Below the pieces are notes generated by a model. It had not been told where the DNA came from. It saw only the letters and a list, made by a program, of their open reading frames with translations, and made no database searches. A program made the position numbers and the translations under genes. 64,000 nt of DNA, taken from the NCBI GenBank assembly GCA_032717465.1, contig CM064632.1, forward strand, positions 20,824,690-20,888,689. Reading direction: 5' to 3'. Position 1 is the first letter of the stretch; the number at the start of each line of letters is the position of its first letter. The stretch comes from Coenobita brevimanus. Its lineage: Eukaryota; Arthropoda; Malacostraca; Decapoda; Coenobitidae. This document shows, in pieces, positions 63,594-64,000 of the stretch.

Positions 63594-63598
63594 GTGTG
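63502..63598. repeat. (CA)n(TA)n
   Basis: CA to about 63547, then TA to about 63593, directly before a SINE. Confidence 0.95.
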
Positions 63599-63603
63599 TG
63601 TGT

Positions 63604-63790
63604 ACCAGCCGTGGCTCAGTGGGTTAGAGCGCTCCGCTCTGACCGAAGGGTCGGAGGATCAAATCCACCCAAGGGTCATTGGTAGACATCAGGAAGGGCA
63701 TCCGGTCATAAAATGCTACACGCTCCAGTCCAAAAGTCCTCTACCCAGTGGCAACGCCTTAGCCCTTCGGGGATACTTGGAGTATAACAA
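63604..63790 (+). mobile_element. tRNA-headed SINE, plus strand
   Basis: Head GCCGTGGCTCAGTGGGTTAG (A box, about 63608-63627), then GGAGGATCAAATCCACC (B box GGATCAAATCC, about 63654-63667). The body contains AGGAAGGGCATCCGGTCATA, a phrase I associate with RTE-type LINE/SINE tails. It runs into AT sequence near 63785. Confidence 0.7.
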
Positions 63791-63792
63791 AA

Positions 63793-64000
<208 letters not shown>

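Overview
The window looks like non-coding, repeat-saturated DNA from an invertebrate animal. I would guess a decapod crustacean, but that is an inference. It rests on the extreme density of (CA)n, (GA)n and (TA)n microsatellites, degenerate TTAGG-type (arthropod telomere-like) blocks, several tRNA-derived SINE families and a Ty3/gypsy-type LTR element. I see no bacterial-style gene arrangement, no rRNA, no convincing functional tRNA and no CRISPR. I could not recognise any host protein-coding gene. Most long open frames lie in tandem repeats that are open in several frames and on both strands.

The best-defined object is a minus-strand LTR retrotransposon at 17672-23935. It has two roughly 1.0 kb LTRs that I judge by eye to be about 98-99% identical, a perfect 5-bp target duplication (GGGCG), a candidate primer-binding site and a polypurine tract. 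Its single gag-pol frame (22503 down to 20107) has four in-frame stops. It runs charged leader, capsid-like gag, basic region without a zinc knuckle, retropepsin (active site DNG rather than DTG/DSG), then directly and in the same frame an integrase HHCC zinc-binding domain. That PR-then-IN order resembles the Gmr1-like branch of Ty3/gypsy elements. The integrase core, RT and RNase H are missing. A minisatellite of about 109 bp (19329-20110) occupies their place.

Other mobile DNA: two copies of a tRNA-Gly(GCC)-like SINE (15696-15965, 24424-24679); a tRNA-Leu/Ser-like SINE with a duplicated head (27231-27480); a minus-strand SINE pair (30212-30540, 32622-32937); two converging tRNA-like heads (62190-62560); a further tRNA-headed SINE (63604-63790); a hAT-type MITE with a perfect 8-bp duplication (53338-53633); a 255-bp long-TIR element (50735-50989); a three-copy MITE-like family (34222, 51970, 59505); a probable decayed LTR element (6579-10740); a polyadenylated retroposon with an AATAAA signal (12140-12352); scattered GGGTTAA/TTAACCC-ended palindromic repeats; and a probable LINE 3' end at the right edge.

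Tandem DNA: a degenerate satellite of about 110-150 bp rich in TGACCT/AGGTCA, in five clusters and both orientations (1425-2290, 35855-36612, 39230-39680, 42840-42895, 47490-48245); minisatellites of 20, 30, 32, 57, 71 and 109 bp; and homopurine/homopyrimidine tracts of 300-500 bp. The remaining sequence is AT-rich with nothing I can assign.
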